Assembly: GCA_031291725.1 (NCBI GenBank)
Contig: JARLIM010000024.1
Coordinates: 1-64,000 of the forward strand
From: Acetobacteraceae bacterium
GTDB lineage: Bacteria; Pseudomonadota; Alphaproteobacteria; Acetobacterales; Acetobacteraceae
Reading direction: 5' to 3'
DNA length: 64,000 nucleotides
Position numbers and translations under genes: made by a program. Under the pieces are notes generated by a model. The model worked only from the letters and a program-made list of their open reading frames with translations. It was not told the origin of the DNA and searched no databases. This document shows, piece by piece, positions 25,033-33,710 of this stretch (within the stretch, counting starts at the first letter, position 1; every line of letters begins with the position of its first letter).

Positions 25033-25767
25033 TCAAACGTCGTGCCGCGCATGGCGGTCCAACCTGAGCAACGCGCCATTGGCCAGCACAGCGGCGGTGA
25101 CGACGATGACGATCACCGCTGTCGTGCGCGCCACATCGTGTTGATTGATGCCGTTGATGATCAGAAAGCCCAAACCGCGCTGGGAGGCGAACATCTCGCC
25201 GATCAACACGCCGAGGAAGGTGAGCGCGAAGCCGATGCGCAAGCCGCTGATAATCTCCGGCAACACCGCTGGCATCAGCACATGCAAAGCCGTCTGACGC
25301 GGCGACAGGCGCAGGGCGCGGGCAGTGCGGGTGAGCACGCCGGGGATGTTTTTCACCGCCGCCAGGGTGAACAGCGTCACCGGGATCATGCCGTGAATGA
25401 CGCCGAACGCCACCTTGGCCGACAGACCGAGGCCGAAGATCAGCAGCATGAGGGGGTACAATGTCACTTTCGGGATGGTGTAGAACGAGGCCAGGATCGG
25501 CTCGAACACCTCGCCCGAAAACCGGTGCAGCCCGAGCACCAGGCCCAGCGTGATGCCGAGCACGGCCGAGATTGCCAGGGCGTAGAGAAAGGCCAGCACC
25601 GTGGCCCAGACATGCGGCCAGAAATCGGCGCTGCCGAGCAGATAGAGCGCGAATTTCAACGTCTGCACCGGGGGGGTGATGGCGGAATCACCTGCCTGCC
25701 ACCACGCCAGATACCACAGCCCCAACAGGGCAAGCAGAATGGCCAGATTGTCGATCCACCGCGTCAT
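25033..25767 (-). CDS. ABC transporter permease, nitrate/sulfonate/taurine (SsuC/TauC) family
   Basis: A 244-residue inner-membrane protein with about six hydrophobic segments and the BPD_transp_1 EAA-type loop (ALRLSPRQTALHVLMPAVLPEIISGLRIGF). The ATG at 25767 overlaps the other permease stop (ATGA), replacing a longer Ala-rich reading. It is the last gene of a four-gene importer operon (binding protein, ATPase, permease, permease). Having two different permeases implies a heterodimeric channel. The transported solute is unknown; see the binding-protein entry. Confidence 0.88.
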   Translation of the reverse strand: MTRWIDNLAILLALLGLWYLAWWQAGDSAITPPVQTLKFALYLLGSADFWPHVWATVLAFLYALAISAVLGITLGLVLGLHRFSGEVFEPILASFYTIPKVTLYPLMLLIFGLGLSAKVAFGVIHGMIPVTLFTLAAVKNIPGVLTRTARALRLSPRQTALHVLMPAVLPEIISGLRIGFALTFLGVLIGEMFASQRGLGFLIINGINQHDVARTTAVIVIVVTAAVLANGALLRLDRHARHDV

Positions 25768-26513
25768 CGCTGCCGCCGCCGCAACAGGCGGCCCTCCCAT
25801 GTGTGCAGCCCGGCATTCACCGCCACCCCAACCCCCAGGACGAGCAACATCAACGCATACATCTTCGCCGTCTCGAAGCTCTCATAAGCATAGGCGATCG
25901 CGTATCCCAACCCTCCGCCGGAGAGGATGAACTCACCCGCGATCACCCCGATAAAGGCATAGGCGAAGGCCAGTTTCACCCCGGTGAACAGGCTGGGCAA
26001 TGCGCTGGGCAGGGTGATGTGGCGCAGCGTGTCCCAAAACCCCATCCGATGCACCCGCGCCACCCGCCGCAACACGCGCGGCACCCGATCGAGCCCCGAA
26101 ATGGTGGCCACCACCATCGCGGGGGTCGCCGAGAAGGCGCCGATGGCTATCAACGGCGCTTCGGACAATCCGAGCAAGGCAATGAACAATGGATAGAAGA
26201 CGAAACTCGGCACCGCATACCAACTCACCAGCACCGGCGCCACCGCCCGACGCAGGCGCGGGATGGCGTGGATGACGGCGCCGATCGACACCCCCAGCAG
26301 GATCGCGAGCACGAACGCGCCCGCGACCTCAATGGCGGTGCGCGCCGCGTCATCGCCCACATCGCCGGCCTGGATCAGGTCGATCAACGTGCCGACCATC
26401 CGGCTGGGAGCGACCAGCGTGAGCGGTTTGACGATGCCGAAGCGGCACAGCGCCTCCAGCAGGGCGATGAAGGCCGCAATCACGCCCAGCCGGGTGAGGG
26501 CAACCCCTCTCAT
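25764..26513 (-). CDS. ABC transporter permease, nitrate/sulfonate/taurine (SsuC/TauC) family
   Basis: A 249-residue membrane protein: MRGVALTRLGVIAAFIALLEALCRFG begins the first segment, and the cytoplasmic coupling loop is ARVHRMGFWDTLRHITLPSALPSLFTGVKLAFAYAF. The ATG at 26513 shares ATGA with the ATPase stop, so translation is coupled. It is a paralogue of the neighbouring permease, with which it probably forms the channel. Confidence 0.88.
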   Translation of the reverse strand: MRGVALTRLGVIAAFIALLEALCRFGIVKPLTLVAPSRMVGTLIDLIQAGDVGDDAARTAIEVAGAFVLAILLGVSIGAVIHAIPRLRRAVAPVLVSWYAVPSFVFYPLFIALLGLSEAPLIAIGAFSATPAMVVATISGLDRVPRVLRRVARVHRMGFWDTLRHITLPSALPSLFTGVKLAFAYAFIGVIAGEFILSGGGLGYAIAYAYESFETAKMYALMLLVLGVGVAVNAGLHTWEGRLLRRRQR

Positions 26514-27295
26514 GCCACCCGCCCGATGGCCTTCATCGATTCCGCCCGCAGCGAACTCCACAGCCGCGCGGTGAGCAGACCGAAAGCCGGATCGGAGACG
26601 ATGCGACTGTCCCGCGCGCGCGGCCAATCGGTGACGGCCAGATCGATGAAACAGCCAGGACGCGAGGACATCACCCCCACCCGGTCTGACAGCATCGCCG
26701 CCTCGTCCAGCGCGTGGGTGATCAGCATCACCGTGGCGCCGGTTTCCCGCCAGAGCCGCAGCAACTCGTCGCCCATCAGCAGACGGGTTTGCTGGTCGAG
26801 CGCGCCGAAAGGCTCATCGAGCAGGATCAGACGCGGCTGCATCACCAGCGTGCGGGCGATGCACACACGCTGGCGCATGCCGCCGGAGAGCTGGGCGGGA
26901 AAGGCGGTGGCGAAATCACGCAGGCCCATGAAGCCCAACGCATACTCCACCCGCCGCTTAATCTCCGCCGCCTCCATGCCCGCCCGCCGCAGCCCGAAGG
27001 CCACATTGTCCTGCACGTTGAGCCAGGCAAAGCTCGAATCCTCCTGGAACACCACGCCCACCCCATCCGGCACGCCATTCACCGGGCGGCCCTCAAAGGC
27101 GATCGTGCCGGAGGTCGGAGCCGACAGCCCGGCCAGCACATCGAGCAGCGTGCTCTTACCGCAGCCGGAGGGGCCGACGACGGAGAAGAACTCGCCCTGC
27201 CTCAAATCCAAATCCACCGGCCCCAAGGCATGCACAAGGCTGGGGTAGATGCGGGTGACGCCACGCAATGTGGCGTGCGCGGTGGGCGTGGACAT
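26510..27295 (-). CDS. ABC transporter ATP-binding protein, nitrate/sulfonate/taurine (SsuB/TauB) family
   Basis: A 261-residue ATPase with Walker A GPSGCGKSTLLDVLAG, Q-loop VFQEDSSFAWLNVQ, signature LSGGMRQRVCIARTL, Walker B LILLDEPFGALD and H-loop LITHALDEA. It energises the importer formed with the two permeases. The ATG at 27295 shares one base with the binding-protein stop (TGATG). Confidence 0.92.
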   Translation of the reverse strand: MSTPTAHATLRGVTRIYPSLVHALGPVDLDLRQGEFFSVVGPSGCGKSTLLDVLAGLSAPTSGTIAFEGRPVNGVPDGVGVVFQEDSSFAWLNVQDNVAFGLRRAGMEAAEIKRRVEYALGFMGLRDFATAFPAQLSGGMRQRVCIARTLVMQPRLILLDEPFGALDQQTRLLMGDELLRLWRETGATVMLITHALDEAAMLSDRVGVMSSRPGCFIDLAVTDWPRARDSRIVSDPAFGLLTARLWSSLRAESMKAIGRVA

Positions 27296-28263
27296 CAATT
27301 GGCCAGATCGCTCGGCAGGAAGCTCTTATCCGTCACCTTCGACCAATCCACCTTGCCCTTCTGCTTGCCGACGATCTCCAACCCCTCAACCATCCGGTCC
27401 ATGCCCTTGGTGTTCATGTCCCCCTTGGACCAGTAGTGAATGGCGACGAAGTTGTGGAACACCTTCTTGTAGAGTTCGACATTGGCCGACGAATACGCCT
27501 TGGCGACGATTTCAGCCGATTCGTCGGGATGCGCCTCGATATACTCCACCCCCATCCGCCGTCCGGCGATCAGCGCCTTCAGGGTTGCGGCGTTGGACTT
27601 GGCATAATCGTCGGTGGTAACGGTGACGGTCTGCATCATGGCCGGCGACATCACGTCTTTCGTCCAGAACACCGGCTGCAACTTGTCCATGTTCTCGGTC
27701 CAGACCGGCTCACCGGACATTGCCGTATCGACCGCGCCGTTGAGCACCGCCGTGGTGTTGGCCCCCACGCCACCGGCAGGCACCAGTTTGACCTTCGAAC
27801 TGTCGATGCCGTTTTCCTTCATCGCCATCAGGATCAGCATGTTGGTCACCGAACCGGGCGCGGTGAAGCCCACCTTGTGGTTCACAATGTCCTTGATCGA
27901 ATGCAGATCCGAGCCCTTCTTGGCCACCCAGAGGATGTCGGCCACCGTCTGCACGCCGCCGCCGATGATCTTCAGCGGCACGCCATTGTTGATCGCCTCG
28001 ATGGCCGCCGACAGCGCCACCTCGCCGAAAGGCAGATCGCCCGCCAGCGTGTTGCGCACCGAGGTGCCGCCACCTTGCGAGGTCAGCACGCCGGTGACGT
28101 CCACACCCTTGTCTTTGAAAAACCCCTTGGCCATCGCCACCGCATAGGGCGCGCCATAGAAGGAATCGCCCCAATGGGTGACGGTGATGGTCTCAGCGTG
28201 GGCGGAGGCGAGGGTGAGCAGAAAACAGGCCGTCGATGCCAGTCGGGTCAGGACGGAACGCAT
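27295..28263 (-). CDS. Periplasmic substrate-binding protein, nitrate/sulfonate/taurine (SsuA/NMT1-like) ABC transporter
   Basis: A 322-residue secreted protein with a Sec signal peptide (MRSVLTRLASTACFLLTLASAHA, cleavage near residue 23) and an NMT1/SsuA-like fold (GAPYAVAMAKGFFKDKGVDV; GDLPFGEVALSAAIEAINNGVP; KVGFTAPGSVTNMLILMAM). The start at 28263 follows GGAGG by 8 bases. It is the first gene of the importer operon. Family members bind sulfonates, taurine, nitrate, thiamine precursors, aromatic acids or riboflavin; the motifs do not separate these. Divergence from a serine acetyltransferase gene hints at a sulfur compound, while the neighbouring aromatic cluster would suit an aromatic acid. 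Confidence 0.88.
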   Translation of the reverse strand: MRSVLTRLASTACFLLTLASAHAETITVTHWGDSFYGAPYAVAMAKGFFKDKGVDVTGVLTSQGGGTSVRNTLAGDLPFGEVALSAAIEAINNGVPLKIIGGGVQTVADILWVAKKGSDLHSIKDIVNHKVGFTAPGSVTNMLILMAMKENGIDSSKVKLVPAGGVGANTTAVLNGAVDTAMSGEPVWTENMDKLQPVFWTKDVMSPAMMQTVTVTTDDYAKSNAATLKALIAGRRMGVEYIEAHPDESAEIVAKAYSSANVELYKKVFHNFVAIHYWSKGDMNTKGMDRMVEGLEIVGKQKGKVDWSKVTDKSFLPSDLAN

Positions 28264-28486
28264 CTTGTATCCTCCAATTGTGTTTTCTGGCCGATTGTGT
28301 GTCCGGCCTTGAAAAAAGGCTATCATGCGTCGGGCGGCCGCGCCAATCGCCTCCTTCAGCAGAATGTCTGCCCAGCCGGGTTGGGCAGTTTCAATTTCAT
28401 CCCACCTTGCCGCCCCTTGCCTTTGGCATTGGCTTCAACTAGCCCAGCAGACCCCCGAATTTTCACAAAATGCAGGTTGCGAAACG

Positions 28487-29422
28487 ATGAGTGGCAAGCA
28501 TGAAACGAACGCGGGCGCATTGGCCATTCTCGACGTCACCGCCCGTCTGCACGACCAGCGCATCGCTGCGCGTGGACGCAGTGAACTGGATGCGATGCCG
28601 GTTCTGCCGTCGCGAGATGTGGTGCTCGATATTGTCGAAAGCCTGGTCTCTGCATTGTTCCCGCGCCATTTCGGCCCAGCCGGGATGTGCGGCAGGGATC
28701 TCGATGGCTACGTGGCGCGCACCTTGGACTCCGCCCTGCACAAGCTGCATCATCAAATCGAGCTTGAAATCGCGATGATCGAGGATTGGCCCAGCGAAAC
28801 CCCGCTGCCGCCGCCGCGCGACCCGGACGCGATCATCGCAGCCTTTGCCGATGCGCTGCCCGGCGTGCGCAACATCCTCAACACCGATATTCAGGCCGCC
28901 TTCCGGGGCGATCCCTCGGCCAAGAGCCTGGATGAGGTGATCTCCTGCTTCCCTGGGGTTGCCGCCCTCACCCGCCATCGTCTGGCACACGAACTCTATC
29001 GCCACGGGGTGACGATGCTGGCGCGCATCATCTCGGAGAGTGCGCATTCGCATACCGGCATCGACATCCACCCCGGCGCGCAGATCGGCCATGGCTTCTT
29101 CATCGATCACGGCACCGGCGTGGTGATCGGCGAGACGGCGATTATCGGCCAGAATGTGCGGCTGTATCAGGCGGTGACACTCGGGGCGAAACGCTTCGAA
29201 GTGGCGGCGGATGGGGCGCTGGCGAAGGATTATCCGCGCCATCCCATTCTGGAGGACGATGTGGTGATCTATTCCGGCGCCACCGTGCTTGGCCGCATCA
29301 CCATCGGCAAAGGCTCGTCGATTGGCGGCAATGTGTGGCTTACCCATTCGGTACCGCCGAACAGCCACCTCACTCAGGCCAAGGCCCGCAATGAGTCGTT
29401 CGACGATGGCGCGGGGATCTAA
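28487..29422 (+). CDS. srpH: Serine O-acetyltransferase, SrpH/EpsC type
   Basis: A 311-residue left-handed beta-helix acetyltransferase: DIHPGAQIGHGFFIDHGTGVVIGETA holds the hexapeptide repeats and catalytic His/Asp, GKGSSIGGNVWLTHSVPPNSHL the last coil. The long N-terminal helical domain (~residues 1-175) marks the SrpH/EpsC form rather than the shorter CysE. It makes O-acetylserine for cysteine synthesis. The ATG at 28487 gives the usual N-terminus. Its 223-base divergent gap with the ABC importer may hold shared control; I could not identify a specific operator there. Confidence 0.85.
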   Translation: MSGKHETNAGALAILDVTARLHDQRIAARGRSELDAMPVLPSRDVVLDIVESLVSALFPRHFGPAGMCGRDLDGYVARTLDSALHKLHHQIELEIAMIEDWPSETPLPPPRDPDAIIAAFADALPGVRNILNTDIQAAFRGDPSAKSLDEVISCFPGVAALTRHRLAHELYRHGVTMLARIISESAHSHTGIDIHPGAQIGHGFFIDHGTGVVIGETAIIGQNVRLYQAVTLGAKRFEVAADGALAKDYPRHPILEDDVVIYSGATVLGRITIGKGSSIGGNVWLTHSVPPNSHLTQAKARNESFDDGAGI

Positions 29423-29436
29423 GACAGGCGCATGTC

Positions 29437-30108
29437 TCACGGGCACCAGAAAACCGCCGGATTGGGATGGCCGTCCAAAACGGCGCTCACCGGCAAGGCT
29501 GCCGTGCGATGCAACAGCACGTCGCGTTTCGCCGCGCCCTCGATGTGCAGTGACAGACATTGCGCGGTCACGAGCAATGGCAGCGTGAGCGTCACCCGAG
29601 GTTCCACCGCCGCCGTCGCCCGCACGATGGCCACACGCGCGCCCGCAGGCGGGGCCAGGGCTTCGGCCAAACCGTCGCCGTCTGGAAAATATGACGCGGT
29701 ATGGCCGTCCAGCCCCATGCCGAGCACGCAGGCGGTGAGCGGCAGATCCAATGTCTGCAAGCCGGCCTCGATGGCGGCAATCCCCTGCTCGGGGGTGGCG
29801 GCGCCATTGACGAGAGGGATGAACCTCGCCGCCTGTGCCCGGCCTTGCAGCAAATGGGCTCGCACCAGGGCCGTGTTGGAGCGGGGCGATGTCTCCGGCA
29901 CACAGCGTTCATCGACCAAGGTGATCGTCACACATCGCCAATCGATCTCCTTGTGTGCCAATCGGGCGAAGAAGCGCATCGGGGTCTGCCCGCCGGACAC
30001 CGCAAGCGAAGCCCTGCCCGTCTCACGCAATGCCCTGGCCAAGGCCTTGCCGACGCGATCAGCCAGCGCGACCGCCAACGAGAATGGGTCGTCAAACACA
30101 CGGATCAT
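29437..30108 (-). CDS. pgl: 6-phosphogluconolactonase
   Basis: A 223-residue protein of the Pgl/DevB family: SLAVSGGQTPMRFFARL (phosphosugar-binding loop), VTITLVDERCVPETSPRSNTALVRAHLL (the conserved DER...SN motif), and LGMGLDGHTASYFPDGD (catalytic His). It hydrolyses 6-phosphogluconolactone in the pentose phosphate or Entner-Doudoroff route. It stands alone, converging on the serine acetyltransferase gene (14-base gap); no zwf or edd is adjacent. Confidence 0.9.
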   Translation of the reverse strand: MIRVFDDPFSLAVALADRVGKALARALRETGRASLAVSGGQTPMRFFARLAHKEIDWRCVTITLVDERCVPETSPRSNTALVRAHLLQGRAQAARFIPLVNGAATPEQGIAAIEAGLQTLDLPLTACVLGMGLDGHTASYFPDGDGLAEALAPPAGARVAIVRATAAVEPRVTLTLPLLVTAQCLSLHIEGAAKRDVLLHRTAALPVSAVLDGHPNPAVFWCP

Positions 30109-30180
30109 GCCTCAGCCTGTCACACGCACGCGGCGGGTGCGAGCCAAACCTGCATTTTCGGTTCATCTGTTTTGATTTCG

Positions 30181-30193
30181 TGTAAAAATTACA
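30181..30193. promoter_or_regulatory. 13-bp palindrome in the pgl/MFS divergent promoter region
   Basis: TGTAAAAATTACA is a perfect palindrome about the central A/T, inside the A/T-rich part of the 172-base gap between pgl and the MFS gene. It may be an operator for the MFS transporter. No regulator gene sits next to it. Confidence 0.4.
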
Positions 30194-30280
30194 AAATTCC
30201 AGATTGAGCCCCCTAGCACCAGCGCCCTCCTGCCCGTAGCCTTCCACGGTCAAAAAAATACAATAAGGGGGAAACTCGAC

Positions 30281-31603
30281 ATGAGCGGGACAGGTACGTC
30301 TGATACCGTGATGTTACCGCGAGCATCCGCACGCGTAGCCGGCATTCAAAAGACCGCGTTGGCGATGCTCGTTCTATCCGGGGTGATCAACTATATCGAT
30401 CGTGCCACACTGGCGGTGGCCAATCCCCTGATCCGTCAAGATCTTGGGCTGTCGATTGCAGATATGGGGTATCTGCTGTCGGCCTTCCTGTGGTCCTACG
30501 CCTTCGCACAGCTTCCCTGTGGCGCGATGGTCGACAAGCTCGGGCCGCGTAAGTTGTTGGCCTTCGGATTGAGCGCATGGTCGATTGCACAGGTGCTCGG
30601 CGGCCTGGTGAGCAACTTTACGCAGTTCTTCAGTGCCCGACTGCTGCTTGGCGTCGGCGAAGCACCGCAGTTCCCCACCGGCGCGCGAGTGGTGCGCGAC
30701 TGGTTCAATCCGCGCGATCGTGGACTGGCCACCGGCGTGTTCAACTGCGCCTCCTCGCTCGGCACCGCCATTGCAGTCCCGTTGCTGACCTTCCTGATGC
30801 TGGCTTTCGGCTGGCGGTCGATGTTCATCATCATGGGTGTGGCCGGTCTGCTGGCGGCGGCTTTGTGGTACACCGTCTATCGTAACCCCACCGATGTGGC
30901 GCTGACGGCTGAAGAAAACGCTTACCGCACCCAAGGCGACCCGCCAGGGCAGCGCACCCGCGTGACGTTCGCCGAATGGAAGCAGTTGTTCCGTTTTCGT
31001 ACCACGTGGGGCATGATCGGCGGCTATTTCGGCACCATCTATCTGACCTGGATCTACACAGCCTGGCTGCCCGGCTATCTGGAATTGGAACGCCATATGA
31101 GCGTGAAATACACCGGCATCGCGGCGGCTATTCCGTTTGCGTGGGGTGTGGTCGGCGGTCTGTCCGGCGGCTATCTGGCCGATTTCCTGGTCCGCAAGGG
31201 GGTCTCGCCGATGAATAGTCGGAAATACCCGTGTGCAATCGCACTGTTCGGCACGGCATGTTTCACACTGGCCGCCGCCTATGTGGAGAGCAACACACTG
31301 GCCATCGCCTGCATCTCTGCGTCGCTGTTTCTCGTCTATGTCACCAGCACCTGCGCCTGGGCGCTCAGCTCTGTGGGGGCACCGACGAACTGCACGGCCT
31401 CGATCGGCTCGATGCAGAATTTCGGCGGCTATCTCGGCGGCGCGCTCGCACCGACCGTGACAGGTCTGATCGTGCAATCCACCGGCTCGTTCGTCCTCGC
31501 ATTGGTAGTGGGTGCCTGTATCGGCATTGCCTCTGCGGCCTCGTATCTGTTCGTGGTCAAAGAACCGATCACGGCAGCTGATCTGGGCGTCTCGGCGACC
31601 TGA
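30281..31603 (+). CDS. MFS transporter, anion:cation symporter (ACS) family
   Basis: A 440-residue, 12-helix major facilitator. The first helix (VINYIDRATLAVANPLIRQDLGLS) and the loop 2-3 signature (GAMVDKLGPRKLLAFGLSAWS), with GVGEAPQFPTGARVVRDWFNPRDRG, are characteristic of the ACS family, which takes up sugar acids, phthalate, 4-hydroxybenzoate or other organic anions with protons. AAGGGGG precedes the ATG by 9 bases. The locus gives no clear substrate; pgl next door could suggest a sugar acid. A hairpin follows the stop. Confidence 0.9.
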   Translation: MSGTGTSDTVMLPRASARVAGIQKTALAMLVLSGVINYIDRATLAVANPLIRQDLGLSIADMGYLLSAFLWSYAFAQLPCGAMVDKLGPRKLLAFGLSAWSIAQVLGGLVSNFTQFFSARLLLGVGEAPQFPTGARVVRDWFNPRDRGLATGVFNCASSLGTAIAVPLLTFLMLAFGWRSMFIIMGVAGLLAAALWYTVYRNPTDVALTAEENAYRTQGDPPGQRTRVTFAEWKQLFRFRTTWGMIGGYFGTIYLTWIYTAWLPGYLELERHMSVKYTGIAAAIPFAWGVVGGLSGGYLADFLVRKGVSPMNSRKYPCAIALFGTACFTLAAAYVESNTLAIACISASLFLVYVTSTCAWALSSVGAPTNCTASIGSMQNFGGYLGGALAPTVTGLIVQSTGSFVLALVVGACIGIASAASYLFVVKEPITAADLGVSAT

Positions 31604-31610
31604 TCCGCGT

Positions 31611-31648
31611 GCATCTCCCGGCGGGTGCAGCCGCAGCCGCCGGGATGC
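31611..31648 (+). terminator. Hairpin after the MFS gene, possible terminator
   Basis: The left arm 31611-31624 (GCAT-CT-CCCGGCGG) pairs with CCGCCGGGATGC (31637-31648) with a 2-base bulge. The stem is very G/C-rich, but there is no following T tract, so intrinsic termination is uncertain. Confidence 0.45.
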
Positions 31649-31742
31649 GACCATGAGACGAACAGCCAAACATAGATCTTGCCGTCAACTGCTCTGCCGC
31701 GCTTTATAAAAGAACACTGACCGAACAGCGCGGAGTGTTGCC

Positions 31743-32315
31743 ATGATCATCAGCCTGGATGACACCGTAAAGCCGATCGATCTGCGCAATTGTGGCTGGT
31801 GTGTAATCGCATTCGCTGTCATGGTGGCGGTGATTGTCTGGGGTAATCTCTGGGCGCTGAACTTCATGCATGTGATGTGCGGCGTGTTGTGGACGGGCAT
31901 CGATCTGTTCATGGGCTTTATCGTTGGCCCCATCATGCGCTCGCTGCCGCCACCGGCCCGGCGCGCGATGATCGTGCGGCTGATGCCCAAGACGCTGTTC
32001 CTGATGCCCACTTTGTCGATCATCACCGGCACGGCAGGCTATTATTACGCCAAGCAGATTGGACTGCTCGATGTCAGTTGGCCGCAATCGGCCTGGGTGA
32101 CGGCAGCTTTAACCATCGTTGCCGTGCTGACGGTGCAAGGCATGGGCATTCTGTTGCCATGTAATTTGATGGTCTATCTTGAGTTGTGCAAACCGGCGCC
32201 CGACCTTGCCAGGATCGGACGCTTGATGGGGCGATATGTCTATGCGGTGGCGTTTCAGGGCGTGATGCAGGTGGCGATCATCGTGGTGATGGCCCGCTTT
32301 GTCACGGGATTATAG
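31743..32315 (+). CDS. Small integral membrane protein, DUF2269/CopD-like, function unknown
   Basis: A 190-residue protein with about five membrane helices: CVIAFAVMVAVIVWGNLWALNF, FMHVMCGVLWTGIDLFMGFIVGP, LMPTLSIITGTAGYYYAKQ, AALTIVAVLTVQGMGILLP and the last helix YAVAFQGVMQVAIIVVMARF. The HVxxGVLWTGxDLF pattern resembles DUF2269/CopD-type four- to five-helix proteins in which a helical His can bind haem; H37-type residues are present, but haem binding is not shown. Its stop overlaps the convergent outer-membrane-factor stop by 6 bases. Not recognised further. Confidence 0.7.
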   Translation: MIISLDDTVKPIDLRNCGWCVIAFAVMVAVIVWGNLWALNFMHVMCGVLWTGIDLFMGFIVGPIMRSLPPPARRAMIVRLMPKTLFLMPTLSIITGTAGYYYAKQIGLLDVSWPQSAWVTAALTIVAVLTVQGMGILLPCNLMVYLELCKPAPDLARIGRLMGRYVYAVAFQGVMQVAIIVVMARFVTGL

Positions 32316-33710
32316 CTTCGGCAAATCCGCGGCTGACCAGCCACCGCCAATCGCCTGCACCAGGGTGACGCTGGCGACCAATCGTTGCTGTTGGAGAGAC
32401 ACCAGCGTCTGCTGATCCAAGAGCAGCGTGTTCTGTGCCGTGATCACCGCCGTGTAGGTGATCGTACCTGCACGATATTGGTTCAGCGTGACATCAACCG
32501 CACGCTGCGCCAGTGAGACCGCCTCCTGTTGGGCGGCATATTGCTCCTGCAAAATGCGCAAGGTGGAAAGCTGATCCTCCACCTGTTGAAAGGCTGTCAG
32601 CACCGTTTGGCGATAATTGGCCACCGCCTCATCATAGACCGCACGGGCCGCCCGCACGTCCGCGGCACGGTCGCCGCCATCGAACAGCGTCTGACCGGCC
32701 GACGCACCCAGCGACCAGACGCGGTTGGCGGTGTCGAACAGTTGCGAAAGCGGGCTGCCGGCGAAGCCATAAACCGCCGACAGCGACACTTGCGGATAAT
32801 AGGCGGCAATGGCGATGCCAATCTGCTCGTTCTGCACGGCCATCATGCGTTCGGCGGCCGCGATGTCCGGGCGACGCTCAAGCAATTCAGACGGCAAGCC
32901 AGCGGGGACCACCGGCACAAGACTGGTCAGCGGTGCCACTCTCAGCGTCAGGGCGGATGGAGGGTGGCCGGTCAGCACGGCGATGGCATGTTCAAGTTGG
33001 GCGCGCTGCACACCGGCATTGATCGACTGCGACATGGCGCCCTGCAATTGAGTCTGCGCGGTGATCACGTCACTGCGCGCGGCAGTGCCTGCCTTGTATT
33101 GGTTGGTGGTGATCGCAAGTGCGCGACGATATTCGGCAACCGTGCGCTCGAGCAGCGCCTTGAGCGTATCGGCGGCCCGCAATTCAAAATAATCGGTGGC
33201 AAGCAATGCCTGGGCAGACAGCGTGGCATTGGCCAGATCGGCGGCATTGGCTTGAGCGGTGGCGATATCACCCTGCACCGTGCGACGCAGCCGCCCCCAG
33301 ACATCCAACTCCCAACTTGCATTGAGTTCGGCGGTGTTGGTTGTGCGGGTGTGGGCAGTGCCGGCACTCTGCGCGCGTGTGACGCTTGGTGCCGTGCTGA
33401 CAACGGGCAACAACGCCGCCCGCGCCTGTGCCACCACCGCCACCGACTGATCATAGGCCGCCACCGCCGCCCGCAGCGTCTGGTTGGAGATTTCAACCTG
33501 CGCTTCCAACGCATCCAGGTCTGGATCCTGAAACACAGACCACCACGCCCCGCGATTCGACAATTCAGCCGGGGCTGCGGGTTTCCAACCGTCAAGTTCC
33601 TTGAAACCCGGCGTGCTGATCGCCTCTGGCCGCTTATAGTCCGGCCCGACTGCGCATCCCGCCAGCAAAACCGCCACGCCGAGGAGCAGATGAGGAGAAC
33701 GTCGCGTCAT
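32310..33710 (-). CDS. RND efflux outer-membrane lipoprotein (NodT/OprM family)
   Basis: A 466-residue outer-membrane factor with a lipoprotein signal (LLLGVAVLLAGCAVGPDYKRP, lipobox LAGC), two OEP domains (helical repeats such as LRAAVAAYDQSVAVVAQARAALLPVVS and YRAGTITYTAVITAQNTLLLDQQTL), and ELLERRPDIAAAERMM, a NodT hallmark. It forms the TolC-like exit duct for the two RND pumps encoded upstream. It starts inside the RND gene stop (ATGA at 33707-33710). Confidence 0.92.
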   Translation of the reverse strand: MTRRSPHLLLGVAVLLAGCAVGPDYKRPEAISTPGFKELDGWKPAAPAELSNRGAWWSVFQDPDLDALEAQVEISNQTLRAAVAAYDQSVAVVAQARAALLPVVSTAPSVTRAQSAGTAHTRTTNTAELNASWELDVWGRLRRTVQGDIATAQANAADLANATLSAQALLATDYFELRAADTLKALLERTVAEYRRALAITTNQYKAGTAARSDVITAQTQLQGAMSQSINAGVQRAQLEHAIAVLTGHPPSALTLRVAPLTSLVPVVPAGLPSELLERRPDIAAAERMMAVQNEQIGIAIAAYYPQVSLSAVYGFAGSPLSQLFDTANRVWSLGASAGQTLFDGGDRAADVRAARAVYDEAVANYRQTVLTAFQQVEDQLSTLRILQEQYAAQQEAVSLAQRAVDVTLNQYRAGTITYTAVITAQNTLLLDQQTLVSLQQQRLVASVTLVQAIGGGWSAADLPKL

